From NCBI GenBank assembly GCA_027485675.1, contig JAIXQP010000049.1:1-64000 (forward strand): a stretch of DNA of 64,000 nt. The letters run 5' to 3'. Origin of the DNA: Terriglobales bacterium. GTDB taxonomy: Bacteria > Acidobacteriota > Terriglobia > Bryobacterales > Bryobacteraceae. The notes below the pieces were generated by a model. That model ran no database searches and was not told the origin of the DNA. It saw nothing but the letters and a program-made list of their open reading frames with translations. Shown here one piece after another: positions 63,684 to 64,000 of this stretch (its first letter is position 1; the number at the start of each line of letters is the position of its first letter). Both the position numbers and the translations under genes were made by a program.

Positions 63684-64000
63684 CAGTCAGTTTCCTTGAA
63701 CGTGAACGTTATCACGGTCACGTCATCCCCTTCGTCGGTGTATCCATCGGAGTACACCAGCAGTTTCCGCCGCCCTTTGGTGGAGACGGCGTCCATTTGA
63801 ATCGAAATCCGTTCGAACATGCCGATCACGGTGTTGTTGGATTCGAGCAGTTGTTCATCGAGCTCCCCGGCCGGGTGGCCGCAGTTGGCGTAGAGCAGCG
63901 TCCCCTCGCGCCGGTCCCAGAGGCCGTAGAAGAGGGTGGCATAAAACGTATCGGTGGAGGCGGCATGGAACAACCGGTTGATCTGCGCGAGCAGCGTCTG
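63683..64000 (-). CDS. SpoIIE/PP2C-type serine phosphatase, C-terminal part
   Basis: Only the last 105 codons are in the window; the frame stays open to the right edge. The visible part has TFYATLFYGLWDRREGTLLY and YANCGHPAG, then VYSDGYTDEGDD, a pattern of SpoIIE-domain metal phosphatases with Asp residues that bind Mn. The sensor part lies outside the window. It heads the unit with the enolase-superfamily and Hsp70 genes. Confidence 0.85.
   Translation of the reverse strand, partial: QTLLAQINRLFHAASTDTFYATLFYGLWDRREGTLLYANCGHPAGELDEQLLESNNTVIGMFERISIQMDAVSTKGRRKLLVYSDGYTDEGDDVTVITFTFKETD

Overview
This 64 kb window is high-GC bacterial chromosome, most likely from an Acidobacteriota member of the Solibacter/Bryobacter group (Bryobacterales). 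I base this on an Oar-like TonB-dependent receptor with a carboxypeptidase-like N-terminal domain, two exported proteins ending in what looks like the Solibacter-type TIGR03437 C-terminal domain, several DUF1080/GH/Gfo-Idh exported proteins, and the dnaX-ybaB-recR order behind a small SRP RNA. The assignment is inference; no 16S gene is present. Both ends are cut: a possible gene tail runs in from the left and a SpoIIE-type phosphatase runs off the right.

Layout. 1-3.7 kb: a small exported protein, then an accessory cassette on the minus strand (DUF2924 protein, large serine recombinase, small HTH-like protein, each overlapping the next), 645 bp without a recognisable gene, and tRNA-Asn. 3.8-11.2 kb: exported esterase, SPFH/ribbon-helix-helix pair, PQQ-type propeller, small membrane proteins and the TonB receptor. 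11.3-15.6 kb: transport genes (DUF3311 plus sodium:solute symporter, MFS) and mtaB. 15.6-23.8 kb: recR, ybaB, dnaX and SRP RNA, then a sugar dehydrogenase, a RlmD-type methyltransferase, trpS and an MFS exporter. 23.8-29.4 kb: a P-loop kinase and a fadN-fadA-fadE-like beta-oxidation operon. 29.4-33 kb: flippase-like protein, PIG-L deacetylase, selA, efp. 33-38 kb: guaB, an ECF sigma factor with its zinc anti-sigma factor, rsmA, an OFA-type MFS. 38-45 kb: a haem-type chemoreceptor, small membrane and exported proteins, a glycerophosphodiesterase, a Gfo/Idh oxidoreductase, and a FecR unit ending in an 11-cysteine miniprotein. 45-57 kb: exported propellers, two histidine kinases, a solitary Clp-like AAA ATPase, wecB, infA, a diguanylate cyclase and an SDR. 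57-64 kb: DUF1080 protein, an unidentified exported protein, PPK2, a Tat-type GH-like protein, and an Hsp70/enolase-superfamily/SpoIIE unit.

How it fits together: the content suits a soil heterotroph that degrades polymers and oxidises fatty acids, with much surface and export machinery. Housekeeping operons are tightly packed, often with 1-4 nt overlaps. Several control signals are visible: a sigma-E-like promoter in front of the ECF gene, a palindrome in front of the SPFH/RHH operon, and a recurring TANNNT hexamer 6-8 nt before start codons that suggests leaderless transcripts.

I found no CRISPR array, rRNA, insertion sequence or recognisable defence island. The regions most worth following up are the recombinase cassette, the unusual EF-P tip, the leaderless-promoter pattern, the SPFH/RHH operator and the Hsp70/enolase/SpoIIE unit.
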